In this document: positions 26,305-38,220 of the stretch, one piece after another
How positions within the stretch are numbered: position 1 is the stretch's first letter
Layout: every line of letters starts with the position of its first letter
Source: Daphnia pulex
Lineage: Eukaryota; Arthropoda; Branchiopoda; Diplostraca; Daphniidae
Length of the DNA stretch: 64,000 bases
Assembly: GCF_021134715.1 (NCBI RefSeq)
Contig: NC_060026.1
Coordinates: forward strand, 5,447,001-5,511,000
Reading direction: 5' to 3'
Made by a program: the position numbers and the translations under genes
The notes under the pieces: model-generated
The model's input: only the letters and a program-made list of their open reading frames with translations
The model's database searches: none
What the model was told of the DNA's origin: nothing

Positions 26305-27733
26305 TTATTGGGTCTTGTTGATTTCTTTTCCAATTTTGTACGAAATGATCTTTTCCCAGTCTACTTTGCTTCGCGTGATTGGTAATTGACGGCGCAACGC
26401 TTTAAAGGTAGTGTCGGACATTGTTTGATAATTTTCATTAATCGCCAGTTGATATTCAGATTCGGATTCTTCAATCAACCGAACCATTTCCTTTGCAGTT
26501 TCAACCTCACTCTACAACCATAATAATAATTACGTAAGTTCCATTAATGCATATACAGTACTGTGTACTTACTGAGCATGTGAGTGAGTGTTTAACATTC
26601 TTTGAACACACAAGCTGGACATTACCATCCTCATAATAGTGGACCTAAAAAAACAAATTTATTAAATATCAAAATGTAGGTTATGCATGGAATAAACATT
26701 TATGAGTACCTGAACCCTTAAAGTTCCTTGAAGCTCTCCAGTGCCACCAGTTAAAGTTGCACACCACTGAGACCTCCAACGGCCGTTCCTACACAAATCT
26801 CAATGATAAATGAATGATATAACAATGAGCAACATTTGCAACACACCAATAGTTTTTGGGTTGAAACTGATGATCCTCAATGCATGCTACAAGCGATATA
26901 CTGTCATTTCTACTTTGACCAAAAACAGCACAGACACCATGCTTGTAATGGTTGGCTGTGTACTCAGTAAATTGGGATTCTAATGCATCCCTCCATGACT
27001 CAACAGCAGAATCAGATTCCCATGCCTGAAAATCAAAGGATAAACTTTATTATTGTTTTTTTTTCAACAAAAATAAATAATATTACTATATACCTGAAGA
27101 TCAGAAGCCTCCTTTCTCAAATGGTCATACTTAAAAGACTGTTTTGAACGAGGATCAAAAAACCTTCCACCCCCTATATCATTGTGCTCAGTAACCAGAG
27201 AAGGAATACTAGAGTTTGGAAGTTTGACAGGAGTGAGCTGATCTTTATTATACAAGGCAAAGGCACCTGCAACTCCTTCTTTGAGGAGAGTGTCATTATT
27301 CAAGAGGACACGCACATCTGAAAACAAATGAGATTTCGAGTACAAATCAACAGATAGTCGTTTCTATTACTCTAACCTGTAAACACTTCATTGAATTCTC
27401 CAGGAGGGGCATGGCGTATGAAATCCGAAGCAATTCGAACCTGAAGCAAATAACAGACAAAAAGTGGATTAAGTCAAAATTTATGACAAAAGTATTAAAT
27501 AAAAATGCAAAGCTGAATTGCGAAACACCGGTAAGACCCCTCCCACTTGTCAAACGAACACTTTGAATAACACACTTTTACGGTAGTATTATGGTAAACA
27601 AATGAATACGTGACGTTCAGTCATACCCACAATTTTAGAAATCATCTTACACTATTAAAATTGTTATCAAACCGAATAAAAGTAACAAACAATTTACCTT
27701 TTCTTGATCAGATATTTGATCGTCGGGCGCCAT
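26305..27733 (-). CDS. CAPZA: F-actin-capping protein subunit alpha
   Basis: Seven minus-strand exons (27733-27698, 27440-27377, 27317-27094, 27025-26847, 26788-26710, 26644-26573, 26511-26305) join in phase to 286 residues, the length of human CAPZA1. The protein starts [12 protein letters not shown] and contains [61 protein letters not shown] and a C-terminal amphipathic segment ([17 protein letters not shown]) that forms the actin-binding tentacle. With the beta subunit (not in the window) it caps barbed ends of actin filaments and is part of the dynactin complex. The gene is on the same strand as its neighbours Rho1 and Tiki but is separated from both by more than 1 kb. No lesion was seen. 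Confidence 0.96.
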
Positions 27734-28865
27734 TTTACTTTGACTTTTTGGGAAATAAAATACAGATATAGTGAGCCAGTACTCTAACCTATAGGCAGCT
27801 CTCGTTGACAATTTGTATTGTATATACCGGCAATAAAAATATTTTAATTACGCAATTGTCTGAATAACAAAATTTATCGTTGGTTAATTATTTGTTCCTA
27901 TACCTAAAATTAGTATTTAATAAGAAATTTTGATTTTAAATGCAGTTTTCAGGTGGCCAAGTCCGTAACCGAACGCCATCTCGTTGTCATTTCGTTGAAG
28001 AAAAAAGAAATAAAAAAATTTAAGTAGGATCTACCCATCTATCCTAGGATCTCCAGCTTGCCTTTTCAGGAATAAAAGACAGATAGGTGTTCGGTTTTGC
28101 TAGAAAACTAGCTTAAAAGAAACACTTAATCAACGCACTCTGACTGTTGTGTAGTCATGATTTCCGTTAAGCACCAATTTCAAATTCTGAAATATCGTTA
28201 TTTAATTAATAAAAAAACAGACCTTAAACTTTTTTTCCCATTTCACAGGTCTTTTCTTAATTTTTCCATCTGATAAACGTTTGCTGTAAAACGATTTCAC
28301 ATTTTATCATAAAAAAATCGAAGGCTCACGGCCCACGTCGAGTAGGCTAACGTATGGTTTAAAGATAAGTTTATCATTTGGTTCTAGTTCTATCTCCTTT
28401 TTGTCTTGTTACATTAACATTATTAGGATTATTTGAAAATGCCCCCAAATTTACTGTTTTTCAGATTTATTACTATTACTAATTCCCTATCTTAGTAAAA
28501 CAAATAAATAGTCCGTAATTATCTCTATTATAAATAAAAGTATCGCATTTCATTTACGCACACTGAATTAAGAAGACGAATGCATTTAATAAATTTAATT
28601 ATCATGAGGAGAATATTATGCGTAAAACAAAATCAAAGTGCATTTGAGCTGTACAAATTATCTACAAACAGAATTGACACATAATAAACGAATATTCAAA
28701 CCACAGCTAACTTATATCTCGATAATAGACATTGGACAATTGGGCATCATTGGACAATGGATAATAACTCTTAATGAGTATTTGGCAGGAAATCGCATTC
28801 AAAAACTGAATCTACATTCTGACACAAAAATAAGCATCTTCGTTTCATGATATATCAGGCTCTTG
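27734..28865. other. Intergenic between capping protein alpha and Tiki
   Basis: The stretch is AT-rich. It should contain the CAPZA promoter and the Tiki 3' UTR. No coding sequence, RNA gene or inverted repeat was recognised. Confidence 0.5.
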
Positions 28866-31800
28866 TTAAGGAGAACAGCATAGATACAAAGAGAGGGACC
28901 CATAAAGCTTGGCAAAGTGAATCTGAAGTTGCTCGATTCGGTCGCAATCCATACCAGACCCGCAAAGAATCTTCCATCCTCGTAGACGACGGCTCTGACG
29001 GCTGTAAATTTCTGTGTCATAAAAACATAAAGAAAAAGAAAATAAGTAAAAATCTAAATGTTTCTCACTTATCAAACGGTTAGAGCTGTATCAATAGGAA
29101 AGGTCGATTTCACAAGAAATTAATTGGAATTGCAAAAACGACAACACTAGAAATCAAGACTCTACGAATGAAATCATGTGAAATAGTGTTACCTAATGTA
29201 AGAGTGACCTCCGTTCTCCAAGCGGACCCATAAGTCATTGAAATTTCGGTATTTCCCAGCCAGATCTTGATTTGTTGCCTCTCTCGCAGCTGCAGCTGCG
29301 GCAGCTACCAAATTTGGGCTGGTTCTTAAAAGTGTGGGCGGTCGAAAAGTAGTTTTCTTTAAAGAATCGTGTGGATGCGTCCGGGTAGTGTTGGTCGCAA
29401 CGCGGGTAACTGTTTGGGTGTCTAGTACGTTCTGTGAAAACTCTTCATCTTGGCTATCCAGCGTATTTGACTTCAAGTGTGTCGAAAAGTCTCGAAGACT
29501 GCTTGGTTCTGGTACAAGCGAAGGGCGAGGTTTACTTTGCTTCTTCCGATGCCTTCAATTAAAAACAAGAAACAATTATTAAACAAGAAAACTGAAGACC
29601 ATAAACTAAACATCATCGCCACGAAGAAAATATAAACACAACGTCCTTTGAAAAACACAAACTGTGTTGTAAAATAAACAGGTCTAAGAGAAGAAGTTGC
29701 AGCTCTTCAAAAGTCCAAATAAACACGACCACACAACTTGAGAATACTTTCTTCGGCGAAGCTTTCAATAAGTTACAGAGTGTGGGCAACCTTTCAGGGT
29801 GGTCACGACTTGGGCGCCGTCAGGTTTGTTTCGCTTTAAAAGTGTTTGGTTTCAAGATGAATCGTTTCCAGATTGGATCACCATTTTTACAAGTGCACAA
29901 TATTAAAAGCTAAGGATGAAAAAATTCAAAACAGCTTTGGACTAAAGTCTGAATTTGTGCAAGTTTTAATGCAAGACTAGGTCATCCAAGTGGAGTTCAA
30001 AATTACACTATGTTAGGAAACTAGACAAACAAACAACAAAACATACCTAAGAATCTTGTGATCAGATGTTAGTTGCTCGACGGTATAGCCACCACTTTGA
30101 ACGACGTCTAGTACAGTATAATTACCCAAAAAATGTCCTGTCCAAAGCAAAAAAAATATTAAAGCTTCATAGTTTTAAATGATTCGTACGTGCATATTTT
30201 ACCTGCACCGAATGCAAAGAAAAAACTTTTATCCGGATGAGCGGCAAGGAGTTCCAGCACTCGTTGACCCATTCTGCGATTACGTTTGAATATTAGTTCT
30301 TGTCGAAAATATTCGTCAATTTTCTTCGCCATGACTTGCTCGTAAGGAGCCAAGGTTACATTAGTCATCGATGGAACCTAAAAATGTGTGATTTTGTTTT
30401 TAAAATGCCCATTTATTTAAACCGAGCCATAGTACGTTTACCTGAGCTGTGTCATGACTAAAAATAACAGCATTAAGGTCGCCGCAGTTGTAATGCTTGA
30501 TTAAGTCATCAGTAGTATAGGGCGCTGAATGGTCCCCTGCTCTCAGAGATTCTTGGTGGTGCAGAGTTTGATTTAGAGCAAAAACAACCTAAAACACGTT
30601 TTAAAACCCGAAAGTTAAAAAAAAAGGGGGTAAGTGCTGACAAAAGAAGGAAAATACCTGTGAATAATTGAGTCCATTAAGAGGAACACATTGCTCTTCA
30701 ACTCGTTCGACAGCTCCCATCCGTTTGTTTCGTCGTTCTGCTTCCTGAGCCAAATACAAATCCAAAACGGGGATACCGCGCGACTTGATATCACTCTCTG
30801 TCAACGAATTGACCATCAGCATGACCCAGATTGGTCGTTTTCGTTCCCAATTGCCCGTGATGGCGCTGAAGAGGTAGTCTGCATAGAGTCCTCGTCCTCG
30901 CTGATCAGGACTCATCCACGATGGCATCACAGCCTTTACGTAGTCTAAATGGCGTTTAAGCCGTGCGTATAAATCGGGTGGCAAAACTTGCCCTAGACTC
31001 TGTCCCGCCTATACACATAATGAATTAAACAGAGAAATATTGAAATTCCAATTGGGCAAATTTACTGGCAAGAGCTGGCAGCTGGTAAGTGCGCTGATGG
31101 TGTTGGGATCCGTCAAATCCAGTTCGAAAAAAACTGCGTCCGAGGCGTCGAATGCTCTTTTAACGTTTTCAGGCACGTAGTCCCAGACACGGGAATAAGG
31201 TACATGAATTGTCCCGAAAAAATATGATGGCGGTTCAGCAGCAATTCGCCAGAGAAAGGAGGTGCTGCGCCCATTCTGTATAATTCATGGAAAAGAAAGT
31301 GAGGACAATTAAACAACAGACCTCTCATGTATGTTAATTCTAATCCATTAAGTGATTATAACGAAAAAAAAAAAAAAGATAAACCCTACTCCTAGAAGAT
31401 CCGTTTATTTATTTTTTTTTCTACGTAAATTTTCTCATTTTCGTAGCGGTCGTGTTGAATGAAAAAACCAAAATTTAATGCCACTTGATAACACGAATGC
31501 CGTGATTACTCCAAGTTTCGTCACGAGTGTAGCTTTCTCAACGCTTTTCAAGCATGAAATGCGCATATACACATAATATTGTTCATCTCTCCATGTATAA
31601 GTTTCTCATTGTTTTGGTTATTTGATTCCTTTCTCATAACAATAAACGAGAAAACAAATCTTTAAATGGTATCTCTAGAAGACTGAGTCTTTGTGTGTTT
31701 TGTAACTAAATGAGAGACGCATATCCGACACCCCATGCTTTTCACTAGAAAAGTCTTTGTTCATCCAGCCTAAAAGAAATAAAAATTCCTGCGTTAAACA

Positions 31801-33255
31801 GATAGGAAGGGACGCTAAAAACCTCGTCTACCTACCTCAGGTGTGTAAGCACCAGCCAAAACTGTAGAGATTTTTACAACCAACTTCTCATTACAATAAA
31901 GAATAAGGTCGATGTGTCTAAATCGTTTTCAACACATGCATCAGCAAGAATGGAAAGGACGACTATTTTATAGCTAACAGCAACCAATTTTCATGGCCAA
32001 CGTTCCATTTCTTCATGAAAAAAGTTTTCGTTACTAATGCCGTTAGTCGAAAGTCGAAATATAACGCCATAAACGGAGTCGAGACGAAAAACTGAAAGTG
32101 AGAAAATTTATGTAAACTCGACATATTTTTTCAACTTCTAGTTCAAGTGGAAATATGACAGGTTTGATGTTAGAAAACTACCTTTTTTCCCCAGTGTTGC
32201 AAGTACCACGAACATGGGTCTCGTGAACGGCAGACAAACGACTGTTGACCCGTTTCACCTTAACGTTGACTTTAAGGTGAAAGCGCGCAGACAACGCCAT
32301 ACATGGATCCCAAGACCAGGCTCCATACCAACCAGGGGAAATGCACAACATTTAATGATTACCATAAAGGCCTACAATTTTGTGGTTCAAGGTAGGGTAC
32401 CCAAAAGTTTAAGTCTTGCGTTTTATTGATTGGCAATTTTTCCCATCTATGCAGCTAATCTTGTTTCAAGAAAGTCAAGAAATTAGTCCTGCCATAAAAC
32501 ACGCATTTTCTCGACCGAAGAACCAGTACAGGTTTTTTGAAAAATTCCTTCTCTTCCTCCTCATCCTCCCCCCAACCTCCCTCTTCACTTTTCTCTTATG
32601 GAAACCAAAGTTGGGTATGGACAAAGTCTCATGTGCGAGGGGGGACGTTATAAGGCCGTGTAAGTGTGCTCGACATCTGAATCGAGCCGTCACTCGCCTA
32701 CACCTTGTGTTTTCCTTGCGGGGAGTTGGGCACGCGCATTACATTCAACATGGCCGCCAAAAGTTTGGTGTGAATTGTAGGCGGGAAACACGTATGATAA
32801 TACCCGAGTGTCACCCACAACACACGGTTAGTCCTTGCGTTGGACGGGTTTCCATTTCAATCTAGCGTTTCATGTTGTAGCCTGTTCGCTTGGAGCTTCT
32901 TTGACGACAATGGATTAGAGCAACGGCAAAGCGTGCGTTGGATACAAATAATTGTATCGAAAATGGAATCGACTTACGTCAGGTTTGCTGCAAGTTTCCG
33001 GGCGCTTGTGTCGCCTGCCTTCTGTCGTATCAATCCACTATAAAAAGAAGAAACCACAAATGAAATTTTGGGGGGGGAACAAAGTGTGTTAAGGCTATAA
33101 TATAAGGACGAGTATCATACCACTAATGCGAATAAGAGAAGACATTGGAGCACTGTGCGAGTTCGACGAGTAGTGAGCCTGCTGTGTTTGTTGATTGACC
33201 GATGCGGCTGGCGAGCTCCGTCCACTCTATTTCTATGAGATGCATGATAGGCCAT
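28866..33255 (-). CDS. Tiki: Tiki-type Wnt-inactivating metalloprotease (TRABD2)
   Basis: Nine minus-strand exons join in phase: 33255-33121, 33037-32978, 31275-31066, 31008-30658, 30588-30442, 30377-30203, 30137-30047, 29552-29193, 29001-28866, giving 554 residues. Exon 1 encodes a basic N-terminus and a hydrophobic core ([11 protein letters not shown]) fit for a signal sequence or anchor. The catalytic Tiki/TraB domain has both GX2H motifs, GTIH in [15 protein letters not shown] and GAGH in FAFGAGHFLG, plus the acidic [21 protein letters not shown] near the end also matches Tiki. Tiki proteases clip the N-terminus of Wnt ligands at the cell surface and so reduce Wnt signalling. The last exon is supported by phase and splice sites, but its sequence (RRLRGWK ... 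LYLCCSP) has no family match I recognise, so the C-terminus is less certain. Confidence 0.9.
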
Positions 33256-35759
33256 AATAAAGGTTCATAATCGGCGCGAGGACACCTTGTTGAAATGAGA
33301 TAGTGAGAAACGCGGGATGCTCATGGCACGACCTGCGGGCGTCTTTTCGATATTCACAACACGCGCCCAACATGGCGAGATTCACCAAATAACACGAGAC
33401 CGCCGACAGCAGCTACAATGACGAGGAGAAACAAGCATCATATACAAGAGTCAACACAACACTACACTACTACCAGAACTCTAGCTCAAGACTAACATGT
33501 AACTATGGAGATGGCGGCAGCGCGCGACTGCCCGACTGCGCATCCAGTGCCATCTGGCGGTCACATTTTCTACCCCACTACAATAACAATTGACCCATTC
33601 GAGGAATGCGAAACCAATTTTTCTCAGGCTACCTTTTGCTGTCTTTCACACAGATAATCCCCCCACCCCAATCAACAACAATTGGCACACACAAAAACTT
33701 TAGTTCACGTATATAGGAGGTTAATTCATTCACTTGGTCAGTTTGGGCTATTCTGGGAATGCTGTATAAAAGACAATGCAGAGCGAAGATCCTACGGCAT
33801 TCGAAAGAAGTGGAAAACTGGAAACAAAGAAGGAATCATTTTCTTTACAATCTCTTGGGGGAGAATTTGAGAAGTAGGAAAGACGAAAAGCTCGAAAAAA
33901 AGAAAGCATCGTAGTAAATCTATTGACTGGGCGTCAAAAGTCGGAACTTTTTTTCATTTTTTACAAGGGAGGCCTATTTTTCCCTCTCTCCTATTTGTAA
34001 CGTTCTCTTCCCCTTCGCATCTGTTTCCCCCTCACTAAACCAGCAGACCCCCAGACAGCAGCAGCAGCTTCAAGCCCTTCGTTTCCCCATCGTTTCATTT
34101 CGTTTCTATTTTCCAACTGAAATCCCCTCGCACTGGAATAGGCCTTTTTTCATAGGGGCTTATAGCTTTTTCACCCTTCCGTACGACTTAGAAAAAGGCG
34201 CTTCTACGAAAATTCCTTGAAGCTATTCACTAAACTTTTTTTCTCCATTCAATAAAAGGTCTTTAGCGAAGGATTTCGACTAACGCTCTATTCACGAGTT
34301 TCTAGTGTCATGATTTTGTCCCCATATCAAGTCAGAAGAGAGGATGTTGCCCTTTACTAGAGGGTATCGCCGGGTATCGCCTAGTGGAAGAACGCAACTT
34401 GACTATGCCTCGGAAAAACAACATTTAATTTATTATCGAGGCCCTTTGCTTGAATGGCGCTTTTGAATGTTATGCGTCGATTTAATTTATAGTAACTGGT
34501 TCCTTTTTTGGTGTAATTCAAGGTTAATGATTAACACTTTTCACCCCTACTCGAGTCTGACAACGTCGCATATAAATACTCTCCTTCAAGGTGAACATAA
34601 TAAATAGGCCTTGAATAGATGGTATAGTAGAAGAAAATGACTTTATTGTGAGATCAATTAACTGTTCTATATTAGCCATTCTTTTCGTCAGGGAGTTTCC
34701 TGTGGGTTTAGGACTGGCAAAGTTAAAATGTGTTTGGCCCTTAAAACAAGAGTCAATTGCTGGTTCGGTTCAAGGTAGGGAGGGACAAGAAAGAGAGAGT
34801 GAGGGAGGAAAGAAAGAAAATGTCGAAAACGAAGAGAGATGAAAGCCCAAGTTGGGCTTGGCTGCGCGAACAGCAGGGGCTGCGCTGGCTGGCTCCGGGC
34901 ATCTCGTTGCTGTTGTATCCGTGCATAGGCACAGGAGAGAAATGGAGATTGGAGAACTAATTGCATCTCCTGGGTTTTCTCGTGTGTCTATCACCCCGTA
35001 GATTCCTTAGCAGCAAGAGATCTCTCTTCCATCGGTTATCTATTGTTATATATTTTTTTTCTTCTCCGGATACGCAAGGCGAATTTACTATTGCAAACGT
35101 CTGACAAATAATTAAGAACTAAATCGTAATTACGAGCTAATTGTATTTTACGTTCGAATGCAACTGAGCGAGAAAATGGAAGATGTATTATGGTGTCGCT
35201 CTAAAATTAGTGGTATGGCTTTTGCTTTTGTACTGAATTTGGTGAGCATTCAAGTTCAAAGTATCTATAACGCAGAAAGTATCTATAACAAACGAAAAAC
35301 TTTCATGCTTCAAAATATGTATACACATTTGACATTTATTAAGCGCGCCGAACTTTCTGCAAAAACAAAACATTTGTTTTCATTCGTTATTAAAAATGGG
35401 CATCTGAATCTTCTGTGCTAACAACGATTTTCGCTGTCGCTTTGCCAGTTGGCAACGAACGATCCGACACATCCACTCTTACTACGCCGCACCTACTGAC
35501 TTATGAAATATGCAGCAAAACAGCTGAAGGTGCAGCGTGTTATTACAAGTCCACAAGGGCTTCTTCTCTTCTAAATATTTCAGTTTCTTGGTGTATTTCA
35601 GCCTAAAGGTTTTATGGGCTTATTTTAAGCATGTAAAATTAATGTGAAGAGAAAGAATGAGATAAGTGCTTCCATCTTTTTATCAAAACAGAAAGCGTCT
35701 CGAATAAATCAAGACTTGGCCATATTTTTATTTTCATACATTCATTCTGACAAGTTTAT
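33256..35759. other. Intergenic between Tiki and LSM4
   Basis: The part next to Tiki (33256-33560) is GC-richer and contains GGAGATGGCGGCAGCGCG, probably promoter or leader sequence. The rest is low-complexity with purine-rich (about 34780-34840) and pyrimidine-rich patches; open frames on both strands there lack domains or splice support. Confidence 0.5.
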
Positions 35760-37261
35760 TTACTTTCCACGGGGTTTATTATTGCCACCACCACCACCAC
35801 CACCTCGTCCCGACGGCGCGCCTCGACCTCTTGAAGCACCAAAAGAACCTGATGGTCAACACAAGAATAATTTTATATCATATCAATAGGAATATGCATG
35901 CTCCATATTATACGTCAACGAAGCCTATATGTTTTAAAATAAAAATATTAAATAATAAAATTAAAATAATCCCATCGATTCAATCAATCATTAACTATTA
36001 ATTTGAGTTTGACGCACATTCGTGTAGCTGCGATAAGCTAACGCTTAGTAAAAGGAAATAATGTAAGTTATAATAATGTACACGACTGAGAAACATTACC
36101 TAGGTAGTACTATACTTCATTAAACTGTAAACTTTTTTTGGAAGGTTAAAATAAAATATAAAAAAACGTGAAAAGATTAAATAATTAATTTTATAAATTC
36201 CTATTTTTAATTAATATTAAAATTAATTTATTATCAGTATTCAAGTAAGAGACGCGGCATGTACCTCTTGAAATAATAATCAATAAAAAACAAATTATAA
36301 ACCTCTACATAGTAGATAGATTTCATTTTTAAACCATAAGAGCAGGCATTCCTGAATGTGCAGATAGGATGTTTAGCTATTCATTCGTCAAATGACACGA
36401 AACGACGTAATTTAAAAATAAAGCTACGATATACTGAACATGATTCTAGAATAATGAGATTAACAAGAAGTCAAACATACATTAGTTATTGTACAATCAT
36501 TTGAGCATTAAGTGATTGTACTATATTTATCCCATTGGACCATTATCAGAAAATTTTGTATAATACTGTTATAACTTGGTACTTGTTCAATAATATTCAT
36601 GACTAAAACAATATTAAGACTACGAATAAAATTGTTTTGTATACCCCATTAACTTAATTGATAATGAGTGAGAAAATTTTGGCATTTAAAACATACCTCT
36701 ACTACCACCTCTGCCTCCTCTTTGGGCTCCACCTCTTCCTTTACCATCACTGCGACCACGACCTTTTGCAACTACTTCTTCCTTAACCATATCAATGACT
36801 TCATCTGGAATTCGAAGATATTTGATGGTACTGCCTCTAATGTAACACTCAGGCATTCTCCAAAATCTGTCACCATCCTAAAGAAATTGTATTTTTGTTC
36901 ATTAAATATTATATGTAAAACCTTATGATCGTATTCAAGAATATCACTGACAGATACAGATGACGGAACTATCTTAAATGAAAGTACTTTACCTTGGAGG
37001 TGCAAATTACTTCTCGTAGATTGATGTTCATCCAGTTATCACAACTCACCAAGTGGCCATTGTAAGTCTCCCCATTTTTCAATTCCACTAACTGTAAATA
37101 TTGAAACACTAGTTTTATTGCTGTAAATAACAAAAGTAAAAAATGCTTACCATGGGATGATTCTGGGCTGTACGTAGTAGCGACAAAGGTAACTAGATAA
37201 ATAAATAATTAAATTAATCTTCGATGATTCGGTATGAAGCACAAAACTCAATAGTTACCAT
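35760..37261 (-). CDS. LSM4: LSM4, U6 snRNA-associated Sm-like protein
   Basis: Five minus-strand exons (37261-37259, 37192-37151, 37091-36993, 36877-36697, 35848-35760) give 137 residues; human LSM4 has 139. The first coding exon contributes only the ATG, directly followed by the donor GTAACT. The product reads [35 protein letters not shown]..., covering the Sm1 motif, then [27 protein letters not shown] with the Sm2 motif. The tail is RGG-rich ([12 protein letters not shown] ... [16 protein letters not shown]). LSM4 is part of the Lsm1-7 ring (cytoplasmic mRNA decapping, P bodies) and the Lsm2-8 ring (nuclear U6 snRNA). The Gly run is encoded by a short (GGT)n tract. No lesion was seen. Confidence 0.95.
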
Positions 37262-37627
37262 AATTGATTTAATATTATTGTTCTCGATATGTTCCAATTA
37301 ATAATTAAGAAAAAGGTTTCTCCTAGGTTTTAAGTGGTTGGAAAATGGAAATCAAAGATCAAAGATTTATGAAGCAGAAACACCATCTATCGTGCGATCG
37401 GCCAATCCTTTACACCGCGCCACAGCGGGTGTGTTGGGAAATGTTATAAAATAGGCGGCTGTGTTCGGAACGGTTCCGAATGGACAAGATCAATCAGGAC
37501 CAATAATCCATTAACGTATAAACCCGTAAAAACGTAACGTAAAATAAACCATTAACACTGCGCTGATCCTGAACGTTATTCGCGATACATCAGTAACACG
37601 TATTGTATTGACTATTGACGCAGCCGA

Positions 37628-37742
37628 ATAGATCTTATTGCAATTCAAAAGTACGCGACATAGCCAAAAGTCGTGCGAAGCTTACGCCAATGCGTACCAC
37701 TGTGGCGTATAGCCGAACTAGAAATTATTTTATGCTTGACTA
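37628..37742 (+). repeat. 115-bp repeat, copy 1
   Basis: This segment (ATAGATCTTATTGCAATTCA ... TTATGCTTGACTA) is nearly identical, about five differences, to the reverse complement of 48604-48717. In both places it directly abuts an inverted repeat beginning ACTCCC. Confidence 0.85.
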
Positions 37743-37747
37743 ATCCT

Positions 37748-38179
37748 ATACTCCCTCCTATACGACAGAGGATAATTATAGAACTTGAATTAACCTTAAT
37801 TAATTTAATCTAGTTACCAATTGATCTCATCTGGACGTGGAGCAAAATCAACGGACCAACGGTGAGGCTTAAAGATAACAATCAGGCTCGAGCTTTCTGG
37901 GATTGATCCACATCGCCAATTGGGCCTATGATCTTGGCTTACCCTCGCTGCTTGAATGTTTGAGGCGAAGGTTATAAAAGCTATTCCAACTGGTCGTTTG
38001 ATAGCCTAAATGAATGGCAAAGTAGTGGTTACTAGATCACTATTCACTACGACATTAAATTATTTTAAAAAATATACCTTCAGTTTTTCTTGATCAATAA
38101 GTGACGCAAGTTGCCTTTCTTCGCTCGTGTAATATATACCCCCTATACGACGGAATTTCCGTCGTATAGGAGGGAGTAT
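37748..38179. repeat. 432-bp inverted-repeat unit enclosing a host gene fragment
   Basis: A perfect 19-base inverted repeat, ATACTCCCTCCTATACGAC, stands at 37748-37766 and, inverted, at 38161-38179. The right arm also forms a local palindrome (CTATACGACGG AATT CCGTCGTATAG, about 38143-38170). Between the arms lies a spliced-gene fragment of TMEM63 type. No clear target duplication is visible and there is no transposase, so mobility is inferred from the termini alone. Confidence 0.65.
37818..38145 (-). pseudogene. TMEM63/OSCA-type mechanosensitive channel gene fragment (two exons)
   Basis: On the minus strand, IYYTSEERQLASLIDQEKLK ends at a donor (38088|GTATAT). An intron of about 80 bases ends in TTTAG, and the frame continues at 38005 with AIKRPVGIAFITFASNIQAA and then, further on, IFKPHRWSVDFAPRPDEIN. 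GIAFITF (an RRM-like strand) followed by W(S)VDFAP.PDEI.W is typical of the cytosolic domain of TMEM63/OSCA/RSN1 proteins. The second exon ends at a natural donor inside the Trp codon (TG|GTAACT, 37818). The intron is retained, so this is a DNA-level copy, not a processed one. Nothing else of the gene is in the window and both ends are cut by the inverted-repeat arms, so it cannot encode a channel. Confidence 0.75.
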
Positions 38180-38220
38180 GGCAGGGAAATCATCTTTATT
38201 GCTCTGAGGTGTGTAAAATA

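Noticed and set aside
31836-31917. Candidate Tiki exon ending at a strong donor (CCTGAG|GTAGGT)
   Set aside because: The phase fits, but an upstream start is lacking and inclusion would insert sequence between CSKPD and NGRSTSFLW, which together already match the Tiki N-terminus. It may be a rare exon.
33340-33420. Hydrophobic segment FLLVIVAAVGGLVLF as the Tiki signal peptide
   Set aside because: An in-frame TGA directly precedes it and there is no ATG. The exon 33255-33121 followed by 33037-32978 gives a phase-consistent N-terminus.
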